Origin: Pseudomonadota bacterium
GTDB taxonomy: Bacteria; Pseudomonadota; Alphaproteobacteria; Rhizobiales; Beijerinckiaceae
Direction of reading: 5' to 3'
NCBI GenBank assembly: GCA_023423995.1
Contig: JAFAEL010000282.1
Coordinates: forward strand, 1 to 24,644
DNA length: 24,644 nt
The notes below the pieces were generated by a model. That model had not been told where the DNA came from. It saw only the letters and a program-made list of their open reading frames with translations, and did no database searches. This document shows, one piece after another, positions 14,984-23,203 of this stretch (its first letter is position 1; every line of letters begins with the position of its first letter). The position numbers and the translations under genes are program-made.

Positions 14984-16012
14984 ATGAGCCGAGCCGCCCT
15001 CCCATCCTCTTCCCCCGAGGAGTATGCTCGCATTGCCGACAGGGCCGGCCATCTCGAAAGTCCTGCTCTTGCGAGGCTTGAACAGCTCGCCGCCGAGTTC
15101 GCGCCGCCTCCCGGCGTTCCAGGTCATCCTCTATTCCGCGCAGTACGGCCGCATCAATGGGCGAAGAACGTCCTCGTCCTGGTGCCGCCTGCCCTTGGCG
15201 GGGTCATGTTCCAGCCGACCATCGCGCTGGCGAGCATGGCAGCTGCGGTCGCGTTGTGCCTCGCGGCATCGGCCGGATATCTGGTCAACGACATCCTCGA
15301 TCGGGCGAGCGACCGGCTCCATTGGTCGAAAGGGCGACGGCCTTTCGCCAGCGGCGCCCTTTCGCCTGCCCAAGGCTATGTGACCGCCGCGATCCTGGTG
15401 GCGGTCGGGGCGGCGCTGGGTGCGGTCGCCGGCACGGCGGCTTTGGTGGTGCTGGCCGCCTATCTCGTCGCGACGGTCCTCTATTCGCTCGTGCTCAAGC
15501 GGCAGCCGATCATCGACGGCGTGACACTGGCCGGCCTTTTCACCCTCCGCCTCGTGCTCGGCGTCGCAGCTTCGGGCGTGCACCTCTCGGCTTGGCTCCT
15601 GACGTTCTCGATGCTGTTCTTCCTCTCGCTTTCGCTCGCGAAGCGACACACCGAGGTGGTTCGCGCGGCTGAGCGTCGCACGGCCGCGCACGGCCGCGGA
15701 TGCCAGTCCAGCGACGCACCCTTCCTGCTCGCCTTCGGGGCGGCGAGCCTGATCGGCGCCGTGGTGGTGCTGGTGCTCTACATGACTCAGGAAGCCTTCG
15801 TGGCGGCGCATCTCGCCGTACCGCGGATGCTCTGGGCCCTCCCGCTTCTGGTCTTCCTGTTCGGAGCCCGAGTGTGGCTCGTCTCTGGCCGCTCACAGCT
15901 CGACGACGACCCGATCGTGTTCGCGCTCAAGGACCGCGCGAGCAGGGTCGTCGTAATGGCTGCCGGCGCCTCGTTCCTGGTGGCCTGGCTCGGCGTCCCA
16001 GGCCTGCCCTGA
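14984..16012 (+). CDS. UbiA-family prenyltransferase, similar to decaprenyl-phosphate phosphoribosyltransferase
   Basis: The ATG at 14984 has AGGA nine bases upstream and gives 342 residues. After a soluble lead of about 55 residues come FRAVRPHQWAKNVLVLVPPAL, the typical start of the phosphoribose-transferring UbiA branch. The first Asp-rich motif is NDILDRASD (Asn102, Asp103, Asp106, Asp110); the second region is LYSLVLKRQPIIDGVTLAGLF, then LRLVLGVAASG. About eight or nine membrane segments are visible. Enzymes of this branch (DPPR synthase) join phosphoribosyl diphosphate to polyprenyl phosphate, a precursor of polyprenyl-phosphate arabinose. Many bacterial relatives carry an N-terminal HAD phosphatase domain, which is absent here. 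The family is certain; the donor and acceptor are inferred. It is downstream of, and probably co-transcribed with, the membrane protein. Confidence 0.88.
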   Translation: MSRAALPSSSPEEYARIADRAGHLESPALARLEQLAAEFAPPPGVPGHPLFRAVRPHQWAKNVLVLVPPALGGVMFQPTIALASMAAAVALCLAASAGYLVNDILDRASDRLHWSKGRRPFASGALSPAQGYVTAAILVAVGAALGAVAGTAALVVLAAYLVATVLYSLVLKRQPIIDGVTLAGLFTLRLVLGVAASGVHLSAWLLTFSMLFFLSLSLAKRHTEVVRAAERRTAAHGRGCQSSDAPFLLAFGAASLIGAVVVLVLYMTQEAFVAAHLAVPRMLWALPLLVFLFGARVWLVSGRSQLDDDPIVFALKDRASRVVVMAAGASFLVAWLGVPGLP

Positions 16013-16270
16013 CTGACGCAAATCTTGGGGGCTGGCTATTCCCCGCTGCCTGGGCTTGCACGGACGGGAAGTGCTGGGGTGTCCCACCTCGTCGTTTTTG
16101 GCCGCCCGAGGTCACGCGTGTTGGGACCGAAGCCGCTGATCCTGCCCGGCAGGTCCGCCGACCCCAGCCCGGTCGGGCGGTTCGCCGCATCAATCCCGGC
16201 CACATCTATCTCACTTAGGGCTGGCGGACCCGCAACGCGACGGAAGTCGCACGGAGGGCGGGAGAAGTGT
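16013..16270. other. Convergent intergenic region
   Basis: About 258 bases separate the UbiA-family gene from the convergent AraC gene, the longest gap in the window. No convincing small gene or T-run terminator is visible on either strand. It contains the right copy of the 26-bp direct repeat near its right end and otherwise looks like unstructured GC-rich sequence. An open frame crosses it forward into the AraC gene, but it mostly mirrors that gene antisense. Confidence 0.5.
16229..16254 (+). repeat. 26-bp direct repeat, right copy
   Basis: This is an exact match, in the same orientation, to 13359-13384. The identity stops sharply at both ends (A versus G before it, A versus G after it). 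It includes the GCGAC-GGAA-GTCGC hairpin (16237-16250) but lacks the outer TTCCCG/CGGGAA arms of the left copy. It lies 17 bases from the AraC stop. Confidence 0.85.
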
Positions 16271-17104
16271 CTAATCCGCCTCCGGAGGCCGGACCGCGGC
16301 CCTGGAAAAGGCGCCGGGCGGGGCGCCGTAGCTGCGCCGGAACCACCGTGTGAGATGCGCCTGGTCGGCGAACCCCGTCTCGGCCGCGACGGATGCCGGC
16401 GCGAGGCCTTTCGCCAGCAGCGCCTTTGCGGCCTCCAGCCGGATCGTGCGGATCCAGGCGCTCGGTGGCATGCCGAATCGGCGCTGAAACGCGCGGATCA
16501 ACTCGAACCGCCCGATCCCGGCCTCGTGGGCCAGGTCCGAGACCCGGAGCTGGGACGCCGGTTCGGCTCGGAGCCGGTCGCAGATGCGTTGCAGGTCCAC
16601 CACCGCGGAGCGCGTGCGCCGCTCGCGGGCGGGGAGCTCGGCAAGACGGCCCGCGAGGAGGACGAGGCTTTCCTCCACAAGGAAGCCGTCCCCGCTCTCG
16701 CTCGCCTCGGCCAATCGCCGGATGCTCGCGAACAGCCCCGGATCATCCGGCGAGGGCACGCGAAAGGCCGGCTCGGGCGAGGCGATGCCCGCGGCATCGC
16801 CGACCGCTTCCCGCATCTCGGCGACGGGAATGTAGAGCATCCGGTAGAGCACGCCGGCCGACGTCGTCGCATGCCCGTCGTGAAGCTCGAACGGGTTGAA
16901 CAGGATTACCGATCCGGGACGCGTCCTGTGGCGCACGCCGCGGCAGGTGAAGGTCTGCGAGCCGGCTTCGGTGATCCCGACGGCATAATCGACGTGGGCG
17001 TGGCGGCCGTAGCTCCAGGTCTCGAGCCGCGCGTGCAGGGATTCGATCGGGCCGGCAAACCGGCGCCGGAACACGTCGCGCGCTTCCGAAGCGGCGTTCC
17101 GCAT
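16271..17104 (-). CDS. AraC family transcriptional regulator
   Basis: This 277-residue protein has an N-terminal cupin-like ligand domain (YGRHAHVDYAVGITEAG, then GSVILFNPFELHDGHA) and a C-terminal double helix-turn-helix: LRVSDLAHEAGIGRFELIRAFQRRFG, then ASVAAETGFADQAHLTRWFRRSYGAPPGAF, the AraC signature. The ATG at 17104 is preferred over a GTG at 17113, which would add three residues; neither has a good Shine-Dalgarno. It diverges from a DUF2000 gene across fewer than 70 bases, and AraC and DUF2000 genes are often neighbours, so the DUF2000 gene is its likely target along with itself. The ligand is unknown. Confidence 0.9.
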   Translation of the reverse strand: MRNAASEARDVFRRRFAGPIESLHARLETWSYGRHAHVDYAVGITEAGSQTFTCRGVRHRTRPGSVILFNPFELHDGHATTSAGVLYRMLYIPVAEMREAVGDAAGIASPEPAFRVPSPDDPGLFASIRRLAEASESGDGFLVEESLVLLAGRLAELPARERRTRSAVVDLQRICDRLRAEPASQLRVSDLAHEAGIGRFELIRAFQRRFGMPPSAWIRTIRLEAAKALLAKGLAPASVAAETGFADQAHLTRWFRRSYGAPPGAFSRAAVRPPEAD

Positions 17105-17172
17105 GGCGCACACCCGTTCAAGACGCCCAGGCCCGCATCCTCTTACCCGTCCTGTCGGTTCGGGAGAGGGAT

Positions 17173-17583
17173 ATGCGGTTCGACACCAAGATCGCGGTCA
17201 TCGTGCGGGATGACCTGCAGGCCTGGCAGAAGCTGAACGTGACGGCCTTCATGGCCAGCGGGATCGCCTTCGCCGAGCCGGAGACCAGGGGAGAGCCGTA
17301 CCAGGACGGTTCCGGCGCAGCCTATGCGACCCTCTTCCGGCAGCCGGTCACCGTGCTGACGGGGGATGCCGCCCTTCTGCGCGAGACGTTCTCGCGCGCG
17401 CTCGGACGCGAACTCCGGATGGCCGTCTATACCGACGCGATGTTCGCCACCGGGCACGACGCGGATAACCGCGCCGCCGTGGCCTCGGTCGCGACCGAGG
17501 CGCTCCCGCTCGCCGGCTTCGCCGTCTATGGCGCGCGCAATGCGGTCGACCGCGCCCTCAAGGGGCTGCGGCTGCACGCCTGA
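17173..17583 (+). CDS. DUF2000 family protein
   Basis: This 136-residue protein begins MRFDTKIAVIVRDDLQAWQKLNVTAF, the strongly conserved N-terminus of DUF2000, and continues with ASGIAFAEPETRGEPYQD and a C-terminal GFAVYGARNAVDRALKGL. The family has a peptidyl-tRNA hydrolase 2-like fold, but its biochemical role is not established to my knowledge. Divergent placement beside an AraC regulator is typical and suggests it is induced by that regulator. Its stop lies three bases from the stop of the convergent oxidoreductase gene. Confidence 0.88.
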   Translation: MRFDTKIAVIVRDDLQAWQKLNVTAFMASGIAFAEPETRGEPYQDGSGAAYATLFRQPVTVLTGDAALLRETFSRALGRELRMAVYTDAMFATGHDADNRAAVASVATEALPLAGFAVYGARNAVDRALKGLRLHA

Positions 17584-17586
17584 CCC

Positions 17587-20500
17587 TTACTCCGCCGCCT
17601 GGGCCAGCACGGGCGCGGGCGAACGGAAGCGGGCGAGGAGTTCCGCCTCCTCCTTCTTGGCCGCCTCGAGATGGCGCGCCTTCACGTGGCCGAAGCCGCG
17701 GATCTTGCCTGGAATGCCTGCTAGGCCCAGGGCCGTGGCGTGATTCGCAGCATCGAGCCCGGCGACGAGCTCGTCGAGGAGCGCCATGTAATCGGCAATG
17801 AGCTGGCGCTCGACCTTCCGCTCGTGCGTGTAGCCGAAGACGTCGAAGGCGGTGCCGCGCAGGCCCTTGAACCGGGCGAGCACGCCGAAGGCCTTCAGCA
17901 TCCAGGGACCGAAGCTCATCTTCTTCGGCTCGCCGGTATGCGGGTCGACCCGGGCGAGGAGCGGCGGCGCGAGGTGGAACTCGAACCGGAGGTTCTCGCC
18001 CTCGAAGGTCGATGCGATCTGCTTGGCGAAATGGCCGTTCGTGTAGAGGCGCGCCACCTCGTACTCGTCCTTGTAGGCCATCAGCTTGAAAAGCGAGCGC
18101 GCGACCGTTTCCGTGAGGGCGGTCGAACCCGGCACGGCCCTGGCCTCAGCTGCCCGGACGCGCTCGACCTGGTCGCGGTAGCGCTTCGCGTAGGCCGCAT
18201 CCTGGTAGTCGCTGAGGAAGGCGATGCGGCGCGCGACCATCTCGTCCAGGGTCTGGGACAGCTCGGTCGTATCGGCCGAGGTCTTGGAAGCCGCGATGAT
18301 CGCCCGGATGGCCTCGGGCTGAGCGGCGGCGCGGCGCCCCCACTCGAAGGCGTCCAAGTTCATCTTCACGGCTTCGCCGTTGAGCTCGATCGCCCGCCGC
18401 AGCGAGGCGCGGGACAGCGGCACGCGGCCCGTCTGCCACGCATAGCCCAGCATGAACATGTTGGCGCCGATCGCATTGCCGAGGAGCGCGAGCGCCGCCT
18501 CCGTGGCATCCACGAAGGAGAGGCCTGGGCCTTGCTCCGTCCTGGCCCCAGCCGCATTGGCGATGGCCCGCTTCAGGCGCTCGGCCGGGAGCGAGTAATC
18601 GGCATTGCGGGCGAAGTCGCCCGGCATGACCTCGGCCGTGTTCACGACCGCGGCCGTGCGGCCCGCCTTCATGGCGCCGAGCACCTTCTTCGAGCCGGTG
18701 ACGACGAGGTCGCAGCCGAGAACGAGGTCGGCCATGCCGGCCGTCACCCGGATGGAGGTGATGTCCTGCTGCCGGTTGGCTAGGCGCAGGTGGCTCGTCA
18801 CCGCGCCGCCCTTCTGGGCGAGCCCGGCCATGTCGATCAGGCCGAGTCCCTTGCCCTCGAGATGCGCAGCCATTCCCATGATCTGGCCGACCGTGATCAC
18901 GCCCGTGCCGCCGATGCCGGTGACGAGCACGTTGAAGGTCTTGTCGATCCCGGGGACGGCCGGCTCGGGCAGTTCGCCGGCGGGCAGGGCGGCCGCCGGG
19001 ATCGCGGCAGGCTCCATCTTCTTCGGCTTGGCTCCATGCACCGTCACGAAGGACGGGCAGAAGCCCTTCACGCAGGAGAAGTCCTTGTTGCAGTTCGACT
19101 GGTCGATCTTGCGCTTGCGGCCGAACTCCGTCTCGAGCGGCTGCACCGCGACGCAGTTCGACTTCACGGAGCAGTCGCCGCAGCCCTCGCAGACGAGGTC
19201 GTTGATGATCACGCGCTTGTCGGGATCCGGGAAGGCGCCCCGCTTCCTGCGTCGGCGCTTCTCCGACGCGCAGGTTTGGTCGTAGATCAGGACGGAAACC
19301 CCGCCGACCTCGGCCAGCTCGCGCTGAACCTCGTCGAGCTCGTCGCGATGGTGGATCGAGAGCCCTGCCGGCCAGCGGACAGCGGCCGGATACTTGTCCG
19401 GCTCGTCGGTCACGAGGCGGATGGTCTGCACGCCCTCGGCCGCGACCTGCCGGGCGATCATGTCGACCGTGAGCGAGCCCTCGTGCGGCTGGCCACCCGT
19501 CATGGCGACCGCGTCGTTGAACAGGATCTTGTAGGTGACGTTCGTCTTGGTCGCGACGGCCCAGCGCAGCGCCAGCGACCCCGAATGGTTGTAGGTGCCG
19601 TCGCCGAGGTTCTGGAACATGTGGCCGCGCCTGGAGAACGGCGCCTCGCCGATCCAGTTCGCGCCCTCGCCACCCATCTGGGTGTAGCCCTCGGTCGAGC
19701 GGTCCATCCACTGGGCCATGAAGTGGCAACCGATGCCCGCATAGGCGCGGTGGCCCTCTGGCACCCTGGTGGAGGTGTTGTGCGGGCAGCCCGAGCAGAA
19801 GCCGGGCGTGCGCACGCCGGCATCGCTCGTGATCGCCAGGATCTCCTGCGCTTCCTTCAGCTTCGCCAGGCGGCCGGCGAGGTCGTCGTTGCGGTGATAG
19901 CGCAGCAGGCGCTCGCCGATGGCGATCGCGATGTCGTTCGTGTCGAGCGCGTATTTGACGGGGAAGAGCCAGTTGCCGCCCTCGTCCTTCTTGCCGATCA
20001 CGACCGGCTGGTTGGCCGTGCCATAGAGCTCCTCGCGGACCTGCACCTCGATCAGCGAGCGCTTCTCCTCCACCACGATCACGAGGTCGAGCCCGCGCGC
20101 GAAGTCGACCAGCTCCGATTGCGGCAGCGGCCAGGGGCAGGCGATCTTGAAGAGGCGCAGGCCCATGTCGTTGGCCTTCACCTCGTCGAGGCCGAGCTCG
20201 TCCATGGCCTCGCGGACGTCGAGATAGCTCTTGCCGACCGTGATGATGCCGATCTTCGGGTTGCGGCCGCCGGACAGGATCATCTTGTTGAGGCTGTTCG
20301 CCCGCACGAAGGCCAGCATGGCGTCGCGCTTGAAGTCGTGGAGGCGCGCCTCCTGCTCCAGGAATGGATCGCGCGGCCGGATGTTCAGCCCGCCGGGCGG
20401 CATCGCGAAATCGGTCGGGATCTCGATCTTCACCCGGTCGATGCTGCCGTCCACGGAAGCCGTGGATTCGATGTTGTCCTTCACGCATTTCACGGCCACC

Positions 20501-21102
20501 CAGGCGCCGCAGAAGCGCGAGAGCGCGAAGCCGTAGAGACCGTAATCGAGCAGCTCCTGCACCCCGGCCGGGTTCAGGATCGGGCTCATCACGTCTACGA
20601 AGGCGAATTCGGACTGGTGCGCGACTGTGGAGGATTCGGCCGTGTGGTCGTCGCCCATCAGGGCGAGGACGCCGCCATTTCGGGAGGTGCCGGCCTGGTT
20701 GGCGTGGCGGAAGACATCGCCCGTGCGGTCGACGCCGGGGCCCTTGCCGTACCAGACGCCGAAGACGCCGTCGTACTTGCCCTCGCCGCGCATCTCGGCC
20801 TGCTGCGCACCCCAGAGGGCGGTCGCGGCGAGCTCCTCGTTCAGCCCTGGCTGGAAGACGACATGCGAGGCTTCGAGCTGCTTCTTGGCCTTGTAGAGAT
20901 TGAGGTCGAGCCCGGCGATCGGGGAGCCGCGGTAGCCGGAGACGAGGCCCGCGGTGTTGAGGCCCGCGCGGCGGTCGCGCTCGCGCTGCATCAGGAGCAG
21001 CCGGACGATGGCCTGCGTACCCGTGAGAAAGACCCGCTCCTTCGAGAGGTCGTACTTGTCGTCGAGCGATACGGAGTCGAGAGCTACCTCGGTGAGGCTC
21101 AT
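17587..21102 (-). CDS. Fused indolepyruvate ferredoxin oxidoreductase family protein
   Basis: This 1171-residue protein joins the IorA-like alpha part and the gamma part seen as separate subunits in archaea. The N-terminus has GLVSGYRGSPIAGLD. Near 435 is CSGCPHNTST; about 480-540 is the thiamine diphosphate region (MGGEGANWIG, NLGDGTYNHSG, FNDAVAMTGGQPHEG). Cysteines CEGCGDCSVKSNC and SCVKGFC around 637-690 could hold an Fe-S cluster, and the gamma domain starts GIGGTGVITVGQIMG near 725. It would oxidatively decarboxylate arylpyruvates or related 2-oxoacids to acyl-CoA with ferredoxin as acceptor. The start at 21102 has GGAGG eight bases upstream; a start at 21117 would overlap that site. 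No gene follows it on this strand. The family is certain; the substrate is inferred. Confidence 0.93.
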   Translation of the reverse strand: MSLTEVALDSVSLDDKYDLSKERVFLTGTQAIVRLLLMQRERDRRAGLNTAGLVSGYRGSPIAGLDLNLYKAKKQLEASHVVFQPGLNEELAATALWGAQQAEMRGEGKYDGVFGVWYGKGPGVDRTGDVFRHANQAGTSRNGGVLALMGDDHTAESSTVAHQSEFAFVDVMSPILNPAGVQELLDYGLYGFALSRFCGAWVAVKCVKDNIESTASVDGSIDRVKIEIPTDFAMPPGGLNIRPRDPFLEQEARLHDFKRDAMLAFVRANSLNKMILSGGRNPKIGIITVGKSYLDVREAMDELGLDEVKANDMGLRLFKIACPWPLPQSELVDFARGLDLVIVVEEKRSLIEVQVREELYGTANQPVVIGKKDEGGNWLFPVKYALDTNDIAIAIGERLLRYHRNDDLAGRLAKLKEAQEILAITSDAGVRTPGFCSGCPHNTSTRVPEGHRAYAGIGCHFMAQWMDRSTEGYTQMGGEGANWIGEAPFSRRGHMFQNLGDGTYNHSGSLALRWAVATKTNVTYKILFNDAVAMTGGQPHEGSLTVDMIARQVAAEGVQTIRLVTDEPDKYPAAVRWPAGLSIHHRDELDEVQRELAEVGGVSVLIYDQTCASEKRRRRKRGAFPDPDKRVIINDLVCEGCGDCSVKSNCVAVQPLETEFGRKRKIDQSNCNKDFSCVKGFCPSFVTVHGAKPKKMEPAAIPAAALPAGELPEPAVPGIDKTFNVLVTGIGGTGVITVGQIMGMAAHLEGKGLGLIDMAGLAQKGGAVTSHLRLANRQQDITSIRVTAGMADLVLGCDLVVTGSKKVLGAMKAGRTAAVVNTAEVMPGDFARNADYSLPAERLKRAIANAAGARTEQGPGLSFVDATEAALALLGNAIGANMFMLGYAWQTGRVPLSRASLRRAIELNGEAVKMNLDAFEWGRRAAAQPEAIRAIIAASKTSADTTELSQTLDEMVARRIAFLSDYQDAAYAKRYRDQVERVRAAEARAVPGSTALTETVARSLFKLMAYKDEYEVARLYTNGHFAKQIASTFEGENLRFEFHLAPPLLARVDPHTGEPKKMSFGPWMLKAFGVLARFKGLRGTAFDVFGYTHERKVERQLIADYMALLDELVAGLDAANHATALGLAGIPGKIRGFGHVKARHLEAAKKEEAELLARFRSPAPVLAQAAE

Positions 21103-21110
21103 GACCCGGT

Positions 21111-21115
21111 CCTCC
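21111..21115 (-). promoter_or_regulatory. Shine-Dalgarno of the indolepyruvate oxidoreductase gene
   Basis: GGAGG on the minus strand, eight bases before the ATG at 21102, selects that start over the in-frame ATG at 21117. Confidence 0.75.
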
Positions 21116-21162
21116 ACGCCCCGCGGGGCTCCAGCCGCCGACTGCCGCCGGTCTCGTTCGAA

Positions 21163-21183
21163 TACGTCAGCAATGCTGACATA
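21163..21183. promoter_or_regulatory. Palindromic operator candidate upstream of the indolepyruvate oxidoreductase gene
   Basis: The core GTCAGCAATGCTGAC (21166-21180) is a perfect dyad with a one-base centre, and two more pairs extend it beyond one mismatch to 21163-21183. It lies about 60 bases upstream of the gene in a patch much richer in A and T than its surroundings. On the minus strand TTGATT (21205-21200) lies upstream, with a loosely -10-like TATGTC overlapping the dyad, so a bound repressor would block the promoter. A TetR- or MarR-type regulator would suit the size, but none is encoded nearby. Confidence 0.6.
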
Positions 21184-21289
21184 TGCAGTTTAGACCGTCA
21201 ATCAACTGCGATGGCTCGGGCAGGGTCAAGGTGGCGAAGTAGCCGGCACGTGACGAGCTATGGTCCGCCGAGGCAGGCAGCGCCTGGCC

Positions 21290-21559
21290 TTATCGGGCTG
21301 CCCGCCGCTCCTGGTGCCGGCGGTGGTAGGCCCGGCGGTGCCGGTTCGACTTGCGCCCGCTGAGGCCGAGCCCGCGCGAGATCCGGTGGCCCGCCCCATA
21401 CCCGATCGCGCCGCCCGCGACCGCTCCGACCGGGCCGCCCACGATCGCCCCGGCGACGGCGCCCAGGCCGGTATTCACGGCACGGTCCTGGGCCGCGGCG
21501 GTCCCGCTCATGCCGAACGAAATCCCAAGCGCCACCAGCAAAATTCCGAGAAGTCTCAT
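21290..21559 (-). CDS. Small secreted glycine-zipper protein
   Basis: This 89-residue protein begins with a clear Sec signal peptide (MRLLGILLVALGISFGMSGTAAAQ, likely cut after AAA or AAAQ). A Gly-zipper stretch follows, GAVAGAIVGGPVGAVAGGAIGYG, and then a short Arg/His-rich basic tail. Such proteins sit in the periplasm or associate with membranes; their function is generally unknown. The gene diverges from the P450 gene over about 160 bases, and its 3' end faces the upstream region of the oxidoreductase. The coding call rests on the signal peptide and zipper; the small size leaves some doubt. Confidence 0.72.
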   Translation of the reverse strand: MRLLGILLVALGISFGMSGTAAAQDRAVNTGLGAVAGAIVGGPVGAVAGGAIGYGAGHRISRGLGLSGRKSNRHRRAYHRRHQERRAAR

Positions 21560-21709
21560 CGTCCCGACATCCAGTTTCGTCCGGGAACCCGGCTTGAACT
21601 CGGCGCCTGCCGCTCCGTTCCCGCCGCCGCCCGGGCTGGCCGGCCCTCGGCTTGCCGCTGGACAGCCGGGCCCGTATTGCAGGCGCTTCCTGGGGACTGC
21701 CCGCCTGCC

Positions 21710-21713
21710 GAGG
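21710..21713 (+). promoter_or_regulatory. Shine-Dalgarno supporting the TTG start of the P450 gene
   Basis: GAGG lies seven bases before TTG at 21721. Protein similarity to P450 N-termini begins there (SDFVPPHPPRPEK), while the 23 codons upstream look noncoding. Confidence 0.55.
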
Positions 21714-21720
21714 CCCGAAT

Positions 21721-23148
21721 TTGAGCGACTTCGTTCCCCCGCATCCGCCCCGGCCCGAGAAGCCCTATCCGGCGCTCGAGCTGATTCGGCGCGCCCGGCG
21801 CAACTTCCTGGAGATCTGGACCGAGAAGGCCTTCCAGGCGCAGTTCATGCAGACCAAGCTCTTGGCCCGCAAGGTTTTCATCTGCAACTTCCCGGACACG
21901 GTCCAGTACGCGTTCAGCACCCACAACGCGAGCTTCGAGCGGAAGTCACCGCAGATGCGGCACGCGCTCGAGCCGCTTCTCGGGGACGGGCTCTTCATCT
22001 CGGACGGGGAGATCTGGCGCCGGCGGCGCAAGGTCGTCGCGCCCATCATCCACGTCTCGCGTCTGGCGGAATTCGCGCCCGTCATGGTCGACACGATCCT
22101 CGAGGCGCGGGGGCGCTGGGAGGCGGCCGCCGACGGCGCGGAGGTCGATGCCCTCTCCGAGATGGCCGAGCTGACGGCCGAGATCATCTGCCGGACCATC
22201 TTCGGACGGCAGCTCGGCGGCGAGCATGCCCGCGAGGTCGTCGAGGGTTTCTCGGACTACCAGCGGCTCGTCGGACAGACGGATGCGCTGTCGCTGCTCG
22301 GCCTGCCGGACTGGCTGCCGCGCTTCCACCGCCCGGGCCTGCGCAAGTCCAAGGACCGCATCCATCGGGTTCTGGACGGCATCATCGCGGATTACCGCAA
22401 GCGAGGCGACACGGCCGAGGGTTCGGTCATCGGCCATCTCCTGGACGCCGTGGACGAGGAGACGGGCCAGCCGCTCAGCGACGAGGCGATCCGGAACGAG
22501 GCCGCGGTCATCTTCATGGCAGGGCACGAGACTACGGCGAACACGCTCGCCTGGGCCTGGTACCTGCTGTCGCAGGCCCCGGACGTGGAGGCCAAGCTGC
22601 ACGAGGAGGTCGACGGCGTTCTAGGCGGGGCGTCGCCGAGCCTCTCCGACGTCCCCAGGCTGCGCTACACGCGTGCCGTGATCGACGAGACCCTGCGGCT
22701 CTATCCGCCCGTGCCGATCCTGGCTCGCGAGGCGCTGGAGGACGAGTCCATCCGCAACCGGCCGGTGCCGAAGGGCTCGCTCGTGATGGTCGTGCCCTGG
22801 CTGATCCACCGGCACAAGCTGCTCTGGGACAAGCCGGATCATTTCTGGCCGGAGCGCTTCATGCCGGGAGGCCCGGGCGCCAAGTCGAAGTTCTCCTACG
22901 TGCCCTTCGCGATCGGGCCGCGCATCTGCGCCGGGCTCTCCTTCGGCCAGACGGAGGCGATCCTCTCGCTGGCGACGCTGGCGCAGCGCTTCTCGCTTCG
23001 ACTGAAACCCGGCCATACGGTCGAGCCGATCTGCCGCCTGACGCTGCGGCCGGGCGAGGACCTGCCGATGACGCTCCACCGGCGGACCCAAGCCTCCGTG
23101 CGCAGCCGTACGGAGGCGCCGGCTTCCGCCTGTCCGCACATGCATTGA
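21721..23148 (+). CDS. Cytochrome P450
   Basis: Starting from TTG this protein has 475 residues. The three P450 hallmarks are present: I-helix AGHETT (about 267-272) for oxygen activation, ETLR (about 323-326) as the ExxR pair, and heme loop FAIGPRICAG with Cys403 as axial ligand. PERF-type FWPERFMPGG precedes the heme loop. No membrane anchor is evident, so it is a soluble bacterial enzyme needing separate redox partners, none of which is encoded nearby. Substrate and CYP family cannot be told from sequence alone; the FERKSP and WRRRRKVVAP segments resemble fatty-acid-hydroxylating bacterial P450s. The gene stands alone between the glycine-zipper gene and minC. Confidence 0.95.
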   Translation: MSDFVPPHPPRPEKPYPALELIRRARRNFLEIWTEKAFQAQFMQTKLLARKVFICNFPDTVQYAFSTHNASFERKSPQMRHALEPLLGDGLFISDGEIWRRRRKVVAPIIHVSRLAEFAPVMVDTILEARGRWEAAADGAEVDALSEMAELTAEIICRTIFGRQLGGEHAREVVEGFSDYQRLVGQTDALSLLGLPDWLPRFHRPGLRKSKDRIHRVLDGIIADYRKRGDTAEGSVIGHLLDAVDEETGQPLSDEAIRNEAAVIFMAGHETTANTLAWAWYLLSQAPDVEAKLHEEVDGVLGGASPSLSDVPRLRYTRAVIDETLRLYPPVPILAREALEDESIRNRPVPKGSLVMVVPWLIHRHKLLWDKPDHFWPERFMPGGPGAKSKFSYVPFAIGPRICAGLSFGQTEAILSLATLAQRFSLRLKPGHTVEPICRLTLRPGEDLPMTLHRRTQASVRSRTEAPASACPHMH

Positions 23149-23190
23149 AAGGCCTGCGGCAGCTCGCCGCCGACCTGCACGCGCCTGTGG

Positions 23191-23195
23191 GAATC
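23191..23195 (+). promoter_or_regulatory. GANTC site (possible CcrM methylation site) upstream of minC
   Basis: GAATC occurs here, nine bases before the CtrA-like box. CcrM methylates GANTC in alphaproteobacteria and its sites near promoters can tie transcription to replication. A single five-base match is weak evidence alone. Confidence 0.35.
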
Positions 23196-23203
23196 GGATC
23201 GCG

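Noticed and set aside
16025..17236. 403-codon forward open frame spanning the convergent gap and the AraC gene
   Set aside because: Most of it is antisense to a clear AraC regulator, and its start in the gap has no ribosome binding site.
18790..21363. 857-codon forward open frame antisense to the indolepyruvate oxidoreductase gene
   Set aside because: It mirrors a gene with full protein-family motifs. Long antisense frames are expected in GC-rich coding DNA, and its product shows no recognisable domain.
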